Below are positions 41,054 through 56,200 of a stretch of 64,000 nucleotides of DNA, piece after piece. The notes beneath the pieces are model-generated. The model saw nothing but the letters and a program-made list of their open reading frames with translations, had not been told where the DNA came from and did no database searches. Numbering within the stretch: position 1 is the first letter of the stretch; every line of letters begins with the position of its first letter. The position numbers and the translations under genes were made by a program. The DNA is taken from assembly GCA_014871385.1 (NCBI GenBank), contig CM026423.1, forward strand, positions 13,166,858-13,230,857, given 5' to 3'. This DNA is from Ceratodon purpureus. Taxonomy: Eukaryota > Streptophyta > Bryopsida > Pseudoditrichales > Ditrichaceae.

Positions 41054-44000
41054 ATGGCAGCACCGCAGCAGCCATCCTCGCTGTTCGAGGCGGCTCTGCA
41101 CCACCACCACCACCTGCAGCACCAGCAGCACCAGCAGATGCAGCAGCAGATGCAGGAGCGGATGCAGGAGCGGCAGGAGCGGCAGGATGCGTATACGTTT
41201 CTGGAATTCAACACGCAGGGGGAGGATTACGAGTACCCAGGGTTTACGGGGGAGAGTTTGAGCACGCAGGGGCCGGCGCGGGGGGGCGTCGCGGCGGGGG
41301 CGGGGGTGTGGACGGAGGCGGGGGGAGAGTTGGTCGGGGATTTGGGGAGTCCGATTAGCGTCGGGGATGGGCGGGACTTGGCGAGTGGGAGTGGCGGGGA
41401 TTTGAGTGGATTGGGGGGTGGTGGCGGGGAGGGGGGAGTGGATGGGAAGGGTGCTGCGGGCGGGCATGCGGGGGTGGCGGGGTTGACGGCCGGGATCAGT
41501 GAGCTGAATTTTGAGGATGCCGGGGATGAGGAGAGTTTGGAGTATTCGAAGCGGCATCTGCCGGAGCACGCGTGCAAGTACTGCGGGATTCATAATCCGG
41601 CTTGTATTATGCGGTGTAACGTGCCTAACTGTCGGAAATGGTTCTGTAATTCCCGGGGCAATACGTCTGGGTCGCATATCGTCAATCATCTGGTGATTCT
41701 TTGGACTTTGTGTTGTTCGCGTTGGTGGATTTTTTTCTGTTCGTGTCGGTGGATTTTGTTCGGGACTTGATTCAGGGTTTGGGTTTGTGCTGTTGTTCTT
41801 GATTCGAGCAGTTCCCGGAAGGTTTACTCGGAATTTAGGTCTGGTAGGTTGATTTTGGGGAAGGAATTTGCATACGTGATTCGAGTTTAAAGTTATGTTT
41901 TAGGTTTTGGGATTGTTTCACCTGGGCGCTGTACTGCGTTTTTGAGGACGGAAGTTGTGTGTTTCTTTCTTACCTACCCAGGGCATTTTTTTTCATGTGC
42001 AATGAAGGGCAATTTCTGTTCTATATACTTTCTTGCATCATGTGCATTCGATCACAGAGGATTATCTCGTCTCTGAGATGTCGATTAGGGTATGATGGTG
42101 GTTATGGTATTTTTTGAAAGATCGAGAGATACAGACGCAATGATTCAGTGATCGGATGAAATAGTCCGTCTTAGTAGCATGACGTCAAGGGAGCATCAGA
42201 GTGGTTTTAATGAGACTGAAGATTGTTTCTCGGAAAAATGTTCTGATTAGGCTTGGGAGTCTTTAATTGTGTCCTGGTAGTATGAAAGAAATTAACTTAT
42301 GTCTGCAAATTTTCAGGTCCGCGCCAAACACAAAGAGGTCTGCCTGCATAAAGATAGTCCGTTGGGAGAAACGATATTGGAATGTTACAATTGCGGGTGC
42401 AGAAATGTGTTCTTGTTAGGGTTTATTCCTGCCAAGTCTGAAAGCGTTGTTGTACTTCTCTGCCGGGAGCCCTGTTTGAGCGTAAACGGATTGAAAGATA
42501 TGAACTGGGACCTCAGCCAATGGCTCCCTCTGATTGATGACCGATGCTTCCTGGATTGGTTGGTTAAGGTACGATTGTTGCGTCGCTTTGCAACATCATG
42601 GCTCAAGTGATTGTAACTCTAGGATACTGCTGGTCTTTGGCTCGAATTGTTTCTGGATTTTACTGAATGGATACTTGAATAGGATACTTCTGTGTTAAGA
42701 GGACGCTCACGAAAGCCTTGCAATCTTATACAGTTAATGTGGATGCGTTGAGAGTTATGTCCGAATTGCGATGGTATTTGGCACTTGAGGGAACTGTGTT
42801 GATTAGACTTGACCGCATGCTGTTTTCACACTTCCAGGTTACATCTGCTTACTCTCTTATTTGAATTTATGAGTTACAGGTTCCATCAGAACAAGAACAG
42901 TTGAGGGCACGTCAAATAAGTGCTCAGCAAATAAACAAGGTAGAGGAACTCTGGAAGACCAACCCGGAAGCCACTTTAGAGGATCTCGAGAAGCCTGGTG
43001 TGGACGATGAACCGCAGCCTGTAGCACTGAAGTACGAAGATGCTTATCAGGTGAGTGGTTGGTGCTCTAGGTGACTTGTTCCGTTGCGCTCCTCTGGGTG
43101 ATTTATTGACAATAGATTTTAATTTCAGCAATTATCATCATGAGCTGCGACTTGCTACTTGGTGATTAGAGGGCACCGGGCAGTGACTTCAGGTTTTTTA
43201 AGTGTAAGATCCATTTTTCGCTTCTCATAATAGTATTTTCACAATATCATTGTTTTCATTTAACACCACTTCTATATGGCAGTATCAAAACGTTTTTGGC
43301 CCCTTGGTGAAGTTGGAGGCTGACTATGATAAGGTAATGACAAGGAGTCTTTTTGTTTTTATTTTTATAGATGCTTATTTGTGTGTCCTTCTTGATAGAA
43401 TGATAAAGTGACCTAAGGTTTCATGACTTAGTATTCAACCTTACTGATACACTGAATATGACCTGGTGCTTCAGATGTTACTATATAGGTTTATTAATTT
43501 GAATTAATTCTTCATCCTGGATTCCCTTGATGCTGTATGTGATTCATGCGGAAGGTTGCTTCATTCTTTAGACTGTTGAAAGCTCGAGGTCCTTTAGATA
43601 TTATTTCCTCATGAATTTATATATGTACGAGATGCAGATGATGAAAGAATCTCAAAGCAAGGACAACATAACTGTTCGCTGGGATGTGGGTCTCAACAAG
43701 AAGAGGGTGGCTTACTTTGTCTTTCCGAAGGTGTGCATCCTGTTCCATACAAGTCTTTGACTTTCTTGCTCAGTTTCGCTGCTATGACGTTATTTCTACT
43801 TCCCATGAGCTTACAGTCAACGGTATTGTCGGTGTTTGTATTTTCAGGAGGATAATGAACTGCGGCTGGTTCCTGGTGATGAGTTGCGTCTGCGTTATCC
43901 TGGAGATGGAACACATTCAGGATGGCAGTCCGTGGGCCATGTGGTATGTAATGCTTTGAAGTCTTTTGAAGTTAGTTATGGAGTCTGGATGTACTTTTGG

Positions 44001-47000
44001 CAGCTTGAAGTTGTGGATTTCTGTGCACTCGTCGAGTCTTAATGTTGTTTGGTAGTCTTCCTTAAGATCAGCCCGTCCTGTGCAGATTAAACTTACGGCT
44101 CAAGAGGAGGTGGCTCTCGAGTTGCGGGCTAGCCAGGTGGGTATCATTGAGTTACCCTGTTTTGGAACTCATTTTACCATGTATATTCGTGTGTACTGCA
44201 TTCAGTGTCCAAATGCAAAGGTCCCATTTAGCTTGCGTTGTCTTTGTTTTGGGAACACTGGGCTGTTTCTCTCATGGATAGATGGATGCGAAACCAGTGC
44301 AGATAATTTCCTCATTTGACATTTGGTCACTGCAGGGCGTACCTATTGATGTGAATCACAACTTCAGTGTGGATTTTGTTTGGAAAAGCACAAGTTTTGA
44401 TCGGATGCAAGTTGCAATGAAGACTTTTGCTGTTGACGAAACAAGTGTCAGTGGGTAATATATTCAGGACTTTTTCGGTTGAGTGAGGTTTTTGGGTTAT
44501 CATGTATTATTTATTAACTTTTCAAGTTCTCCGCGTTAAGTTCTCTTAATTTTGGAGCTTTTATTTTTATTTTTATTTTTAAAGTCTTCCTGTTATTCAT
44601 ATTAGCTCAGTTTCTGAAATGACTTCGCCTCACACATTAAGATGCTCTCTGTTCTTGCAGTTATATCTATCACCGTCTTCTTGGACACGAAGTGGAAATG
44701 CAGACAGTTCGGAATACACTGCCTCGTCGATTCGGAGCTCCTGGACTACCCGAGCTTAATGCTTCACAGGTATGGTTGGTTCACATTAGTCTTTTGGACG
44801 AATTCTGCCGGTCAAACTCTATTTAAGAAAATCCAAGAAGGGTACTACTCATTTCAAACTAGGCTTTGCTCAAATATGAGGTGTGTTAGATTAGTCGTGA
44901 TTTGGTTCTTTCTGAGGCATAATTTGAATCATAATAATATGTTTATTACTCGAGGACGAGGGTAGGTGTTTAGAGGGGTACTGCACAAGGGTGGGTTGGT
45001 AGTGATGGCCTTGTTTTTCATCGGAGTTGAATGTTTTGGTGGCCAGGTGTACGCTGTGAAGAGTGTGTTACAGAAACCTGTCAGCTTGATTCAGGGCCCA
45101 CCAGGCACTGGGAAAACAGTAACATCAGCTGCCATTGTTTATCATCTAGCGAAACAGGGTCAAGGGCAGGTAATTGATTTTGTGACTTTTTTTGATGAAT
45201 GGGTGCTTATTCCAGTTGCACATCTAAGCTTCATCTATGGGAGCTTGGTGGTCCGGTATGCTCTTAGAAGAGACTCAGAATAATGTTTCTTCAAGTGATC
45301 AATCTCGTTACACGTGTATGTTTGGTCTTGACAAGGTAAAATGCTGATCAAGTTTCTGATGATTTGCAGGTACTCGTGTGTGCTCCCAGTAACGTTGCTG
45401 TTGATCAACTTGCAGAGAAGATCAGTGCTACGGGTCTTAAGGTATTTGATACTGTGTCTTGAAGCTTAGTTGTTCTTCTCAGTCTACAAGACAGTGTGAC
45501 AAATCAAACTTGGACTGAGTTGTTTTCTTTTTTTGAGCCTAGGATTTTGTAGTTTATAATAAAAATTAATGTAGATTGTAATATTTTTACTTTCATGTAT
45601 ACTCACTAGCTACTTCATTCCAGGTTGTACGATTATGTGCAAAGTCAAGGGAGGCGGTTAGCTCTCCTGTAGAGCACCTAACGCTTCATTACCAGGTAGG
45701 CTTGACCAATACTTTTGCATACTTGACTCGGATTGACTCTATAGCTGCTTAAGGAGGGTATTTCTTGGTTTATAGTTTCATATTAAGAATTCCATCCTAT
45801 TTTTGTTTCAGTTTGATTTGTATACCTGAGTAGGCAGTTGGGTTACTCACTCTCTAGGTACCGGTATTCGATCTGATGTATTGTGTTGATTTCATAGGTT
45901 CGACATTTGGATACCACGGACAAGAGTGAGCTACATAAACTGCAACTTCTGAAGGACGAACTAGGTAATCACATCTTCCCCTTGTGAGGTAACCTTAGTA
46001 ACATCATAGATCTAAACAGAGAGATTTAACGGAGTTGTATTTAAATTGTAGGCTGTTGTGGTGTTTGTTCAATCTACCGGAAGTTAGAAGGCTGTTGACT
46101 ATGTTGTTCCCTCATGCAGGTGAATTGTCAAGTGCGGATGAGAAGAAATACAAGTCTCTAAAGAGGGCAACTGAAAGAGAGATTTCGCAAAGTGCGGATG
46201 TGATCTGTTGCACCTGTGTGGGAGCGGGTGATCCTCGCCTTGCAAATTTTCGTTTTCGTCAGGTGAAAATCACATCGTTTAATAAATGAATAGGTACACT
46301 CTTCAGGGTATCTATTTAAGACGCAACCTAAATACCTCAAAGGATGCAGCTTAATGACTCTGGCACTCATTCCGTGCAGTGGGTGGTAAATAGTTGCATA
46401 TTTTTGGTTGATTAGAGTGCTTCTTTTCGCTATAAAACATTACAAGTAATTATGTTAATTGTAGGTTTTATCAGAAACTTGAACTTAACTTATCGGCTTT
46501 GTCTTTCACGCAGGTTCTAGTTGACGAATCAACACAAGCAACAGAGCCGGAATGTTTGATTCCATTGGTTCTTGGAGCGAAGCAAGTGAGTATTGCCTGC
46601 TGCCTTTCCCTGGGTGGTAGTATGTTGTTCTCGCATATATGTCCCTACTTTTGTGTTTTATGTTGACTTCTGAACCATGGTATTAATTTCTCAATATGAT
46701 CGAGGAATGCTTTTTTTATTTTTATTTTTTTAAAATAGTTTTTTTCTTTCCTTATTTAAATTTTGCTGCTTAAGCAGTTCAGGCGGTACGTCTTAAAGAT
46801 ATTAAGATTCTAATGTTTTTGTTTTGCAGTTGGTTTTGGTTGGAGATCATTGCCAGCTAGGTCCTGTTATCATGTGCAAGAAAGCTGCCCGTGCTGGGCT
46901 TGCTCAATCTCTGTTTGAGCGCCTTGTTCTGCTTGGAGTGAAGCCCATTCGTCTTCAGGTAATCATGTTTCTGTGCCTTGGATTTCTGAGTATCCCTTAG

Positions 47001-50000
47001 TGTTGCAAGAATAATCTTTTAGTATGTGGACGCGTACCTAGTCTTAGCCTCAATCCAGTTCAGACTTTTGGACAGAGATCTGATACCACACATTTAATTT
47101 GCGTTATGTGTGTCCGTGATTGTTAGCTGTTACATTGCATATGATGGGGTACTAATGCAGAAATGGACATAATAGGCCTTTGTTCTTTGGCAAGCTGTTA
47201 TTTATGAAATTGATTCGAAATTCTTTTTATCCAGGTTCAATACCGGATGCATCCAAGTTTGTCTGAGTTCCCATCCAACAGTTTCTACGAAGGGACTCTT
47301 CAGAACGGTGTTACTATGAGTGATAGAATGCTTACTCAAATCGACTTCCCCTGGCCTGTACCCAACAGGCCTATGTTTTTTTATGTCCAGGTAAACAGAC
47401 AGCACATAGTCCGCTCGTTTAATGTGCTGTTTATTGGTTAAGGTAGTTAGTTGGCTTTATTTAGCACTTCGGCCTGTGCTCTGTAGCTTTTTGGTCTTCT
47501 GGCAAAGGTGCCCTCCGATTATTGCAAATGATCTCAGTCTAATTGTATTGCTGTGTTCCTCTTTTCACCCCAGATGGGACAAGAAGAGATCAGTGCAAGT
47601 GGTACTTCGTACTTAAATAGAGGAGAAGCTGGCAATGTTGAGAAGATTGTGACGACCTTCCTAAAGAGTGGAGTGGTCCCAGCGCAGGTATCTCATTGCA
47701 CAACTTTCATGATCAGCTACTAGACTGATTCTTATGATCTCTAGTTTGTGGGCTTCCAACCTGAAAATAGTTGTGCCTTCATCTGTGTTGTTAAGATTCA
47801 TAGAAGAGTTTTTATGCTATATCTTGGCACTTCCGGTTTTTAATTGTTGATGGATGGTGTTTTCTTGTCCCCTGATTGGACAGATTGGTGTTATCACACC
47901 ATACGAAGGCCAGCGTGCATACATTGTTAATAACATGGCTAGGAATGGCTCTCTGCGGCAACAGTTATACAAGGAGATAGAGGTACACTGCATGCAGAGT
48001 TTACCTTCTTGATAAGCCTACTTAATTTTTGTCAGACCTTTTTCGTAACAATTAATTCTTAATTAAGCAAATCTTTAACCTATATCACTTGTGTAGGTCG
48101 CAAGTGTAGACTCCTTCCAGGGTCGAGAGAAGGACTTCATTATCCTTTCCTGCGTCAGGAGTAATGAGCATCAGGTAAGTTTATTATCAAGCAATCTGTG
48201 AGGACTGTATGTTTTATGTTTGGTAGTGAAGCCATGTCACACTTGGTATTTTTCTTAAGAGTAGGACAGAAAATGATGGCTTTTCTTTACACCAAGTGGT
48301 GCCATCATCAACTAAAATTCATGGTGCAATGTCTTTACAGGGAATTGGGTTTCTTAACGATCCCCGGAGGCTGAATGTTGCTCTTACACGAGCTCGCTAC
48401 GGAATTGTAATTTTGGGTAATCCGAAGGTTCTAAGCAAGCAGCCTTTATGGAATACCCTGCTAACTCATTATAAGGTAAGGGTTGATTTCACCGTATTTG
48501 TTAGATTATCGAAAGGTTTCTAGGCCTTCTAGACAATTGAATGTGATAGGATGTTCATACGTGATATTCTGAATCGATCTGCTCTCTTTCCCTTGGACCT
48601 TATCACCATGAATGCTTTCAATGCTATGCAGTGCTGCACTATTTGTCAAGTAGCGTAGAAGATGCTTTTTAGGAAGTTCGAAGTTTGAATATTTTAGTGC
48701 TTTCCTGATCTGATTTTTCTCTTTGAATGGATGTAGGAGCATGAGGTATTGGTGGAAGGTTCATTGAATAATTTGAAGCAGAGCATGGTACAGTTCCAGA
48801 AACCCAAGAAGGTTTACAATGATCGTCGTGTTTATCCTGGAGGGGGTGGTCCAGCTTTGGGTCCTGGGGAGGGTTTTGTTCCAGCAGCTGCTGCGAGTGC
48901 AGCAACTGGGGCCACTGCTAATGACCGTCGAAATGGACGCGCTCGATCGGTTGATGGACGGAATGGTAATTCTACACTCAACTTTGCTGAACCTTGGACT
49001 TCCATTTATGGGTTTGGCAACATGGCTTTAACTTGATTAGATTCTAACTTCAGTTATCAAATCTTTTGATATTATTGTCCATTGTAAGCCATATGTGCCC
49101 ACTAGAAAATGGTCAACTTGTCGAATTGACGCTTAACGAGAGTTAATAATGAATTCGTGTTGGAAATTTTAAGGCTAGTTTTTAGAAATATTTTATGTTA
49201 AGCATAGTCATATCGCGGTTTGCGCTGACCTAGTTGATTACACTAGTTATTTGTGAACCTCTGTTTGATTCAAACACATGGGATTGTTTGCGATATCGAT
49301 TTTTGTCACCCACTTTGCGTCTTGGGTTTTATTACTTATTTGTCTTGCATCTGGTATCATCTTTGAACAATTGTGCTTATATATAGCTTTACTTACATTT
49401 GGTTAAATCATTCAGGAAGCGGATATATGCCGTTTGGTCCGTTGAGCAATGGTGCAAGCCAGAAAGGAGGAGTTCCCCCTCATGGCGGCCTTACTCCATC
49501 TCGAGGTGTTCCGCTTACTGGGTTTCCAAGCACACCCCTGACTCAGCCGTATGCAATCCCTTCCAGGGGTGGGATGCATGGTCCAATCGGAGCAGTACCT
49601 CAGGGCCCACAGACAGGCAGTCGTGGCTTTGGTGCTGGTAGAGGTACCACGAGCGGTCCTATTGGTGGTCACTTGTCTCATCACCAGGCCTCACAGCAGC
49701 AGGGTGCACTTGGTGGTGCCTTTGGATTTGGTGGACTTGAGAGTCCAGCGACTCAGGCCTCTCTTGGTGGTCCAATGACACAACAGGGAATTTTGACCCA
49801 GATGCAAACACAGACCCTGAGTCAGAACCTGCGGGATGGGTTCTCACTGGGAGGCATGTCTCAGGATTTCTTTGGAGAAGATTTCAAGTCACAAGGATCG
49901 CATATTGGGTATAATGGGCAGGAGTTTGCTACACAGGGAGCTTTTGGGATGGACTATAACACGCAAGCAAATCAAGGTGGTTATGGTGGAGATTTTATCA

Positions 50001-50861
50001 CTCAAAATTCACAGCCAGGCTACTCGCACCAATCTGGTGGAAGCGATTTCGTTTCTCAGGTAATTTTTATTTTTTGGTTCTGGGATTGTTCGCTTTGCTG
50101 TGTGACTTACTCTATTGAAAGGCTAGTTAAGGATAGTTTTTATCCTTAAAGCAAATTCGTAATTAACTTGTTTTAATTTGAGTTCTTGTATTCCAAATGC
50201 TCATCTATCTTTCTGTATTAGTGTGAATGAAGTTGTGTTGGTATTCATCAGTGCCTGTGCATTGATGTAGCTTGGCACTAACACAAACACGTAAAAGTTG
50301 GAATGGGATGTATAGTATTTGCGCTCCCGTAATTTTGAAGACTCTTGACTTACGGTTGCGCTTGAGTTTTGTTTGACAGGACTTTTTGAGCCACGCCACT
50401 GATGGACTGTTTACTCAAGGAGGTTTTAATGACCGCACTCAGGACCTTCCTTCTACACAAAACCATTATGGTCTTGGTGGTCTCCAATCTCAGGTAGGTG
50501 TATTTGTCGTCACACTTCATGGAATCTGCCGTTTCTTTACTCAATACTTCACCTGCTGTTTGATTAGAATTAATCTGTACCTTATATCTTTTTGAGTGAT
50601 GGCCCGGAAGGTGAAGAGAGTGAAACTGAAGTATTTTATAGTTGTAGATTTGTGATGCACAAATTTTGCACGAAATGAAAACACGCGTTATAGTGCAAAG
50701 GGTTAGGTTTATACAATTGATTCGATGTATGATTGCTAAACATGGAAATCTTTATATTGCAGAATGCATTGGGCCCTATGTATACGCAGCCTTTCACACA
50801 GTATACTCAACCTCTAAATTCGCAACAACAGCAGGCTGCTCAGCGCCGCTTCAATGGCTAG
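41054..50861 (+). CDS. UPF1: UPF1 RNA helicase, nonsense-mediated mRNA decay
   Basis: UPF1 is the ATP-dependent superfamily 1 helicase central to nonsense-mediated decay. I model 25 exons from 41054-41692 to 50763-50861, 1308 aa, all in phase. Exons 2-24: 42317-42568, 42880-43050, 43283-43333, 43638-43730, 43848-43943, 44086-44136, 44336-44454, 44661-44769, 45047-45169, 45370-45441, 45624-45695, 45898-45964, 46120-46262, 46514-46585, 46830-46958, 47235-47390, 47574-47687, 47884-47982, 48097-48174, 48341-48475, 48737-48965, 49416-50059, 50380-50493. Features in order: a His/Gln/Met/Arg-rich N-terminus, a Gly-rich stretch, the Cys/His-rich UPF2-binding domain ([17 protein letters not shown] onward), Walker A GPPGTGKT, motif [50 protein letters not shown] and [11 protein letters not shown]. 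The long C-terminal tail is rich in SQ and TQ, the sites phosphorylated by SMG1-type kinases. The protein looks complete. Confidence 0.97.
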
Positions 50862-53228
50862 TACAGGGGAGCAGGGGATTGCATGGTTCCCATGGTCTAC
50901 AGCACCCTCAAAATTAAGGATATAGAGAGGCTATTATGAGAACACATCTTGTAGCCTTGCCTTGGCTGTCTCTATCTTGGATGTATCCTTTGATCATCAA
51001 TCATAGATATACATTCATGCGTGCAGGAAAGAGAACAGAAGTTGTATACAGGTCATTACAAGAGACCACTGTTTGACTGGCTGGAAATTTCTGGAGATGA
51101 AGGGGATACAAAGAAACAAGAGAGCTATACTTATTGGTGGATACCAAGTGGCGGACCTGGGTGAGCCAGAGGAACTCGTTGCCGTTGGAACAAGGAGGTT
51201 TTAAATTTCAGTACATCTGAGCAAGGCGCACAAGAAGTAAACAGTCCCGCAGTTTGGGGTGACTCGTGATGGGAAGGGAATGGATTCAGACGTCCTTTGG
51301 AAAGGACTCTATATGCAAGCTGTGTACCTGCGAACTTCAATTCAAAATGAGTATTTTCCTCGCATCATCATGTGGGTACAACAAGGCTGCTGAAATCTTC
51401 TTGAGACAACTGCATATGGATGTTTTGGGCGATAAACACTCACCTGGACTGCCATGGTTGGAGCCATCAGAGTTCGCGGAAGTGTGCATATATCGTATTC
51501 TATTAAGCTCCCAGGATTATACATGCGGGAGCATGATACAACGGGGCAGGTCATGGAAGCACTTGCTGGTGGTTATCAAATTGCAGAGGATTCATGGCGA
51601 TCGTGGCTTGGGCATTGTCGATACACACTGTAAGTTTACCGTGTTAGTTCACAAGGTGCAAGGTATCAACAGTTGGAAGACATGATTCTCTGGAGGACAT
51701 GATTATCTCTGTAAAGAACATGGCTTGTAAGGAGCTGATGAGGTTGGAGTGCGACAAGTATGCATACTTGGTGTGAATAAGGGGTAGTGTTCCTAGAGCG
51801 CTCTGTTCTTGAGGCAGTTAGAGCTTGCTTCGTGGGATGGGCCGTGTGACTTATGGAGCTTCATGCCAACGAGCGTATTCAAGTTTGGCGTAGTAAAATG
51901 ATAGTTTTGGTTTTTTTATGGGAGTACTGTCTATGTACATGTCCACATTCAGCGATACACTGGACTCTTGTTCCTCATGTATGTGGTAATTGTGGATGCA
52001 GCAGATATAGGAGTCTGAACAACATCCCAGTGATCCCTAGATGTCTACATTTGCAAGAACTACTTGCACGTTATTATAATACAGGAATTGATTTCTATTC
52101 TGCTCTCAGGTTTCTCATTGTGATAAGAGTTGTGCGTAGATGATACTTGCATCATCGTCTAATTCATTGTGTTATAAATCTGAGGAGAACGATTGACGAG
52201 GTACGTTAGCAGGTGATTTGAGGACGTCGTATCAGCTGTCCCACCTAATGGCCATTTGCAGGAGTAGGTCGTGTCGACTTTTAGATTCTTTAGTTCTATG
52301 GATTGATTCATTTAGCAAATCGAGTTCGTCAGTGAAGTCTAGTCGCACACCCATGAGTTGGCATTGCAGACGAAGCCACTTGTCAGCGGCCCCTAATTTA
52401 CAAGGGATGGATCAACATTGATCATGCATGCTGCCTCCATAACCTCCATGTGCGTGTGTATCCTTTGTTTACTTCTCATGCATTAATCTACTTCAGGCTG
52501 ACTTTCTTGTTTTCTTAAAAAACGATCTAATCACTCACTCAACTCACTAAGTCGATGCAGTCACAGTGAATAACCGGTGACCTTGGGGTTCTGGTTGCGT
52601 GATCTCTCATACTTCGAACCCTGAGCATCTGAACTAGAAGTCATACAGATCTCCTATCACACCATACAAAAAATTCACCTCGCTATGGGTACCTTAATCG
52701 TGCTTTGCAAACTCGCTCTACAGTTCGACAATTGAACTTCCTCAGCTGCTCCAAGCGACGACTTAAATAGTTCGCTGTGTGCGTCACACGTCACAAGGCC
52801 AACATCACCAACATCACGCCCAAATTATTACCGCACTTCAGATAAAAGGAACCCTAGAATTTAATCGGAGGTTCCAGAAGCATGTTCAAACGCCAACTTG
52901 GAGCACAGCCAATGACACTTGTTTCTGAAAATCCATTACCGCTGATTATGAATTAGAAATGCTTAATTGCGTCCTAGTTTTTAATCTGTACACAAGTATG
53001 AGACACCGAACAGATCGCAAATGAGAAGTAATCTTGCGTCACATTCATCGCCTCAATAAAATCGCATAATTGCATTCCTGTAACAGCTTGATAACATGTT
53101 GATGTGCAGCCTAGCCAGCTGATGTTTAATAAGTTTTATCTCATGATCTGTGGCCTCTTGAAGAATTGGACAAGAAGCATCTCAAAGTAGTACTCTACCA
53201 GATTCAACATTAATCGGGAGTATTCAGA
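50862..53228. other. Intergenic between UPF1 and the TNL gene
   Basis: About 2.4 kb between two convergent genes. Part is likely UPF1 3' untranslated region. The open frames at 51266-51685 and 51853-52143 have no recognisable domain or splice context. I see no supported gene. Confidence 0.5.
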
Positions 53229-56200
53229 TCATGTGAAGTCTCTCACCTCGTGTATCCCTCGCACCAGACTTGTCACTCCACTCGATTCGTCGCGATAAAC
53301 TTTCAAGAATCCGCTCTCATCTTCTTCCAGAACTTTGCTTGTACCAACAAATCTTCTATAACCATTCTCATAATCAGCAAGGTCGTCTCCGTAGGCGACA
53401 AGAGTGGACACCAACCCCAGGGAAGCTGGAAGCTGGGTGACGGACGTGGTTCCCCACATTGGCAGGCCTTGCAGGGTTGTCAGCGCTCCCATCGCCTCTA
53501 CGCTGCCACAATCCCGCAACATGAATCGCCGAAGCCCTTTGAGGTTTCTGATGGAAGTCGGCAGCTTCTGCAAATTCTTGCACCCCTTCATCTCCAACCT
53601 TCGAAGCCCTGATAACTGGCCTATGGACCTTGGGAGCTTTCTGATGGAGCAGCTATTAATGTCTAAATTCTCCAAACTTGTGAGTCCACCCAAAGTCTTA
53701 GGCAACCTCTTCAAGTTGTCACATCGCCTCAGCGTTAGGAATCGGAGCAGTTTGAGATCACCGATTGAGTTGGGGAGGCATTGCAGCCTCTCACAAGCAA
53801 TGTCCAACGACCAAAGACCCATCAAGAGTCCGATGGATTCCGGAAGCTCGGTGACAATGATGTCCTCTAATGTAAGCCATGTCAGTGATTTCAATGCCCC
53901 ATAAGCGAGAAGAGATCCGAGTCCGCCACAATTGCCTAATTGTAAGCGTCGTAACTGTGACCAGGCTTCCCCAATGTGGCCATCTGAGAACGTCTGGCAT
54001 TCTGCACTGGCATGTACAAATAGCCACATAAGACTGGAGCAAAGCCCAATGGAAGGTGGAAGCTTCACGATCAAGGTGCAACCCACTGCAAAAAGTGCTA
54101 CCAGATTTGAGAGGGCACCTATGCTGTCTGGGATAGCTGTGAGGCTTCTACATCCATCTAGGATGAGACATTGAAGTTGTTGGAGTTGTCCAATGGATTC
54201 CGGAAGCTTCTTCAGCTTAGTGCATCGTGCCAAGTCCACATGGTGTAGTCCTGATGCTTGTCCTATGGACTCTGGCAACCCTTTCAAGCTGCTACAACCC
54301 CACAGTTGAAGATTTTGAAGTCTTTTAAGTTGTCCAATGGATTTTGGGAGGATTTTTAGTTTTTCGCAATCCCGTAGATATAGATTTTGAAGTTGTGAGG
54401 ATTGTCCAATGGAGTTTGGTAGCCTTGTGATGGAGGTGCATTTTTGCAAGTTGAGTTGAAGTAGGTTGGGAAAGCCCTGTTGCATGAATAATCATTTGTT
54501 AGATACAATCAAGTAAAGCTTGTAAGGTTTAAGAAATTCTTTATTTTAATAATAAATAAGAAAACATGTCCTAGATATGAAGATATATTTTTAAAGAAAA
54601 CTGAAATATATCATAACCAAGATATTACTTTGTATTTCAAACTTCTAAACGTATTTTGAAATTATCAAATTATGACCAAATTGTCAAATCATTAAATCTT
54701 CAGTTCAGATATGAGACGATGATTAAGAATTCAATAGATATAGTCATAGTATATTAATTTAGAATTTTGATGGCTAAAGGATTAGAGGGAGGATTCATTA
54801 TTTTACTTCAAAAACAGAAACTAGAATTTCAGTAGTAGGTCTTATATTCTTTGTTTTTTCACATGTACTGATCCTTTGGGAGAATCTCAAAAATGTAATC
54901 AATGAAGTAAAGATTATATTATATCAAAATTATATTAATTTTAATTAGAAGCTTAAAAATGAATTTTAAAATTTTAAAGAAAATACAAAAAGGTGATATT
55001 ATTTTACTTTTATCAAAATATAAAAATACATTATTTAACAAGTATGCATTATGTATCATAACTTTAACATATTGAATTTTGAACATTATACACTTCTACT
55101 ATTTATCAACAAAATAATTCGAACTTAAAGTCATGTAAAACCACGGTTTTAAAAAGACATACCTTCAACATGATTTCTGACTCCGTCCATAGAGAAGCCA
55201 AATTGGTACTCTTGGAGAAGTCAAGTGATGTCAAACAAGATACGTCTAGTCCAAGTGGCATACAATCCAATACAATCCCTCTCCACCTTAGCCATCGTAT
55301 TTTGGTTGAAATACATCTAAAGTCTCCATTCACAACGCATCCATCTGGTAATTCAAGAAAATGCAAGTTGGGCATACTTGCAAAGTCCTCTGCTTCAAAC
55401 TTTCGCTTCCGACTTCCTACCAAACTCAAAGCTAAGGTCTTGTTTGTTCCCTACAAAACACAAAATGCATATTTATAATTTTTAGTACAATATATACAAC
55501 ATGCAAAATATGAATGACCTTTTCATTATAACAAATTCTTTTGGCCACTTCATCCATTAAATTAAACTCAACAAAATTTAATTTTTTATTTCTAAATAAA
55601 TATTTTCTAATTTGCACACATTATTTAATGAGGAATGAAAATAACAAGATAGAATCAAAGATTTAATAACTTACTTGCTTCTTCATGATTGATGCCTCTA
55701 CATTGGTGCCATTTACAAAGTGTGTCTTAGCCTTCTTTCCTATTTCTTGTCCCAAATCCATCAAGAGATCATGCACCTTGAAAGTTGGACGTCCACAATA
55801 AACACCACAATGAACAATGACCAAGTTCTTGTTGACAAGGCTTCGCAATGATGTGCATGGTGTATGCACACCATCGCACGATGTGCAATCCTCACAACTT
55901 CTCCAATATGCTAAAGCCTCCTCCACCTTGTGATTTGAAAATAAACATGCAATATCCAGAAACATGTGCTTCTCTGGTTTTGAAAGGTGATCATAGCTCC
56001 ATTTCAACACACCCTTCACATCTGGATTCTGCCTCAATGCATGCACTGCCTCCAACCAGATGGCCTCCGAGTCTTCATCTGATCTCACATCAAACAAGCT
56101 CGATCCAACCACCTTGAGCGCAAGAGGCAATCCTCCACATCCTTCCACAACATCCTTGGCGACACCTTGCAACTCTTGTGGAGCTTCATCAGCTTGGAAA

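Noticed and set aside
41033..41689. A 218-codon minus-strand open frame
   Set aside because: It is antisense to UPF1 exon 1, which encodes the recognisable N-terminus and zinc domain.
51266..52143. Open frames of 139 and 96 codons after UPF1
   Set aside because: No domain and no splice support. They probably lie in the UPF1 3' region.
53250..53904. Plus-strand frames within the TNL region
   Set aside because: They are antisense to the LRR exon, whose repeat pattern is unambiguous.
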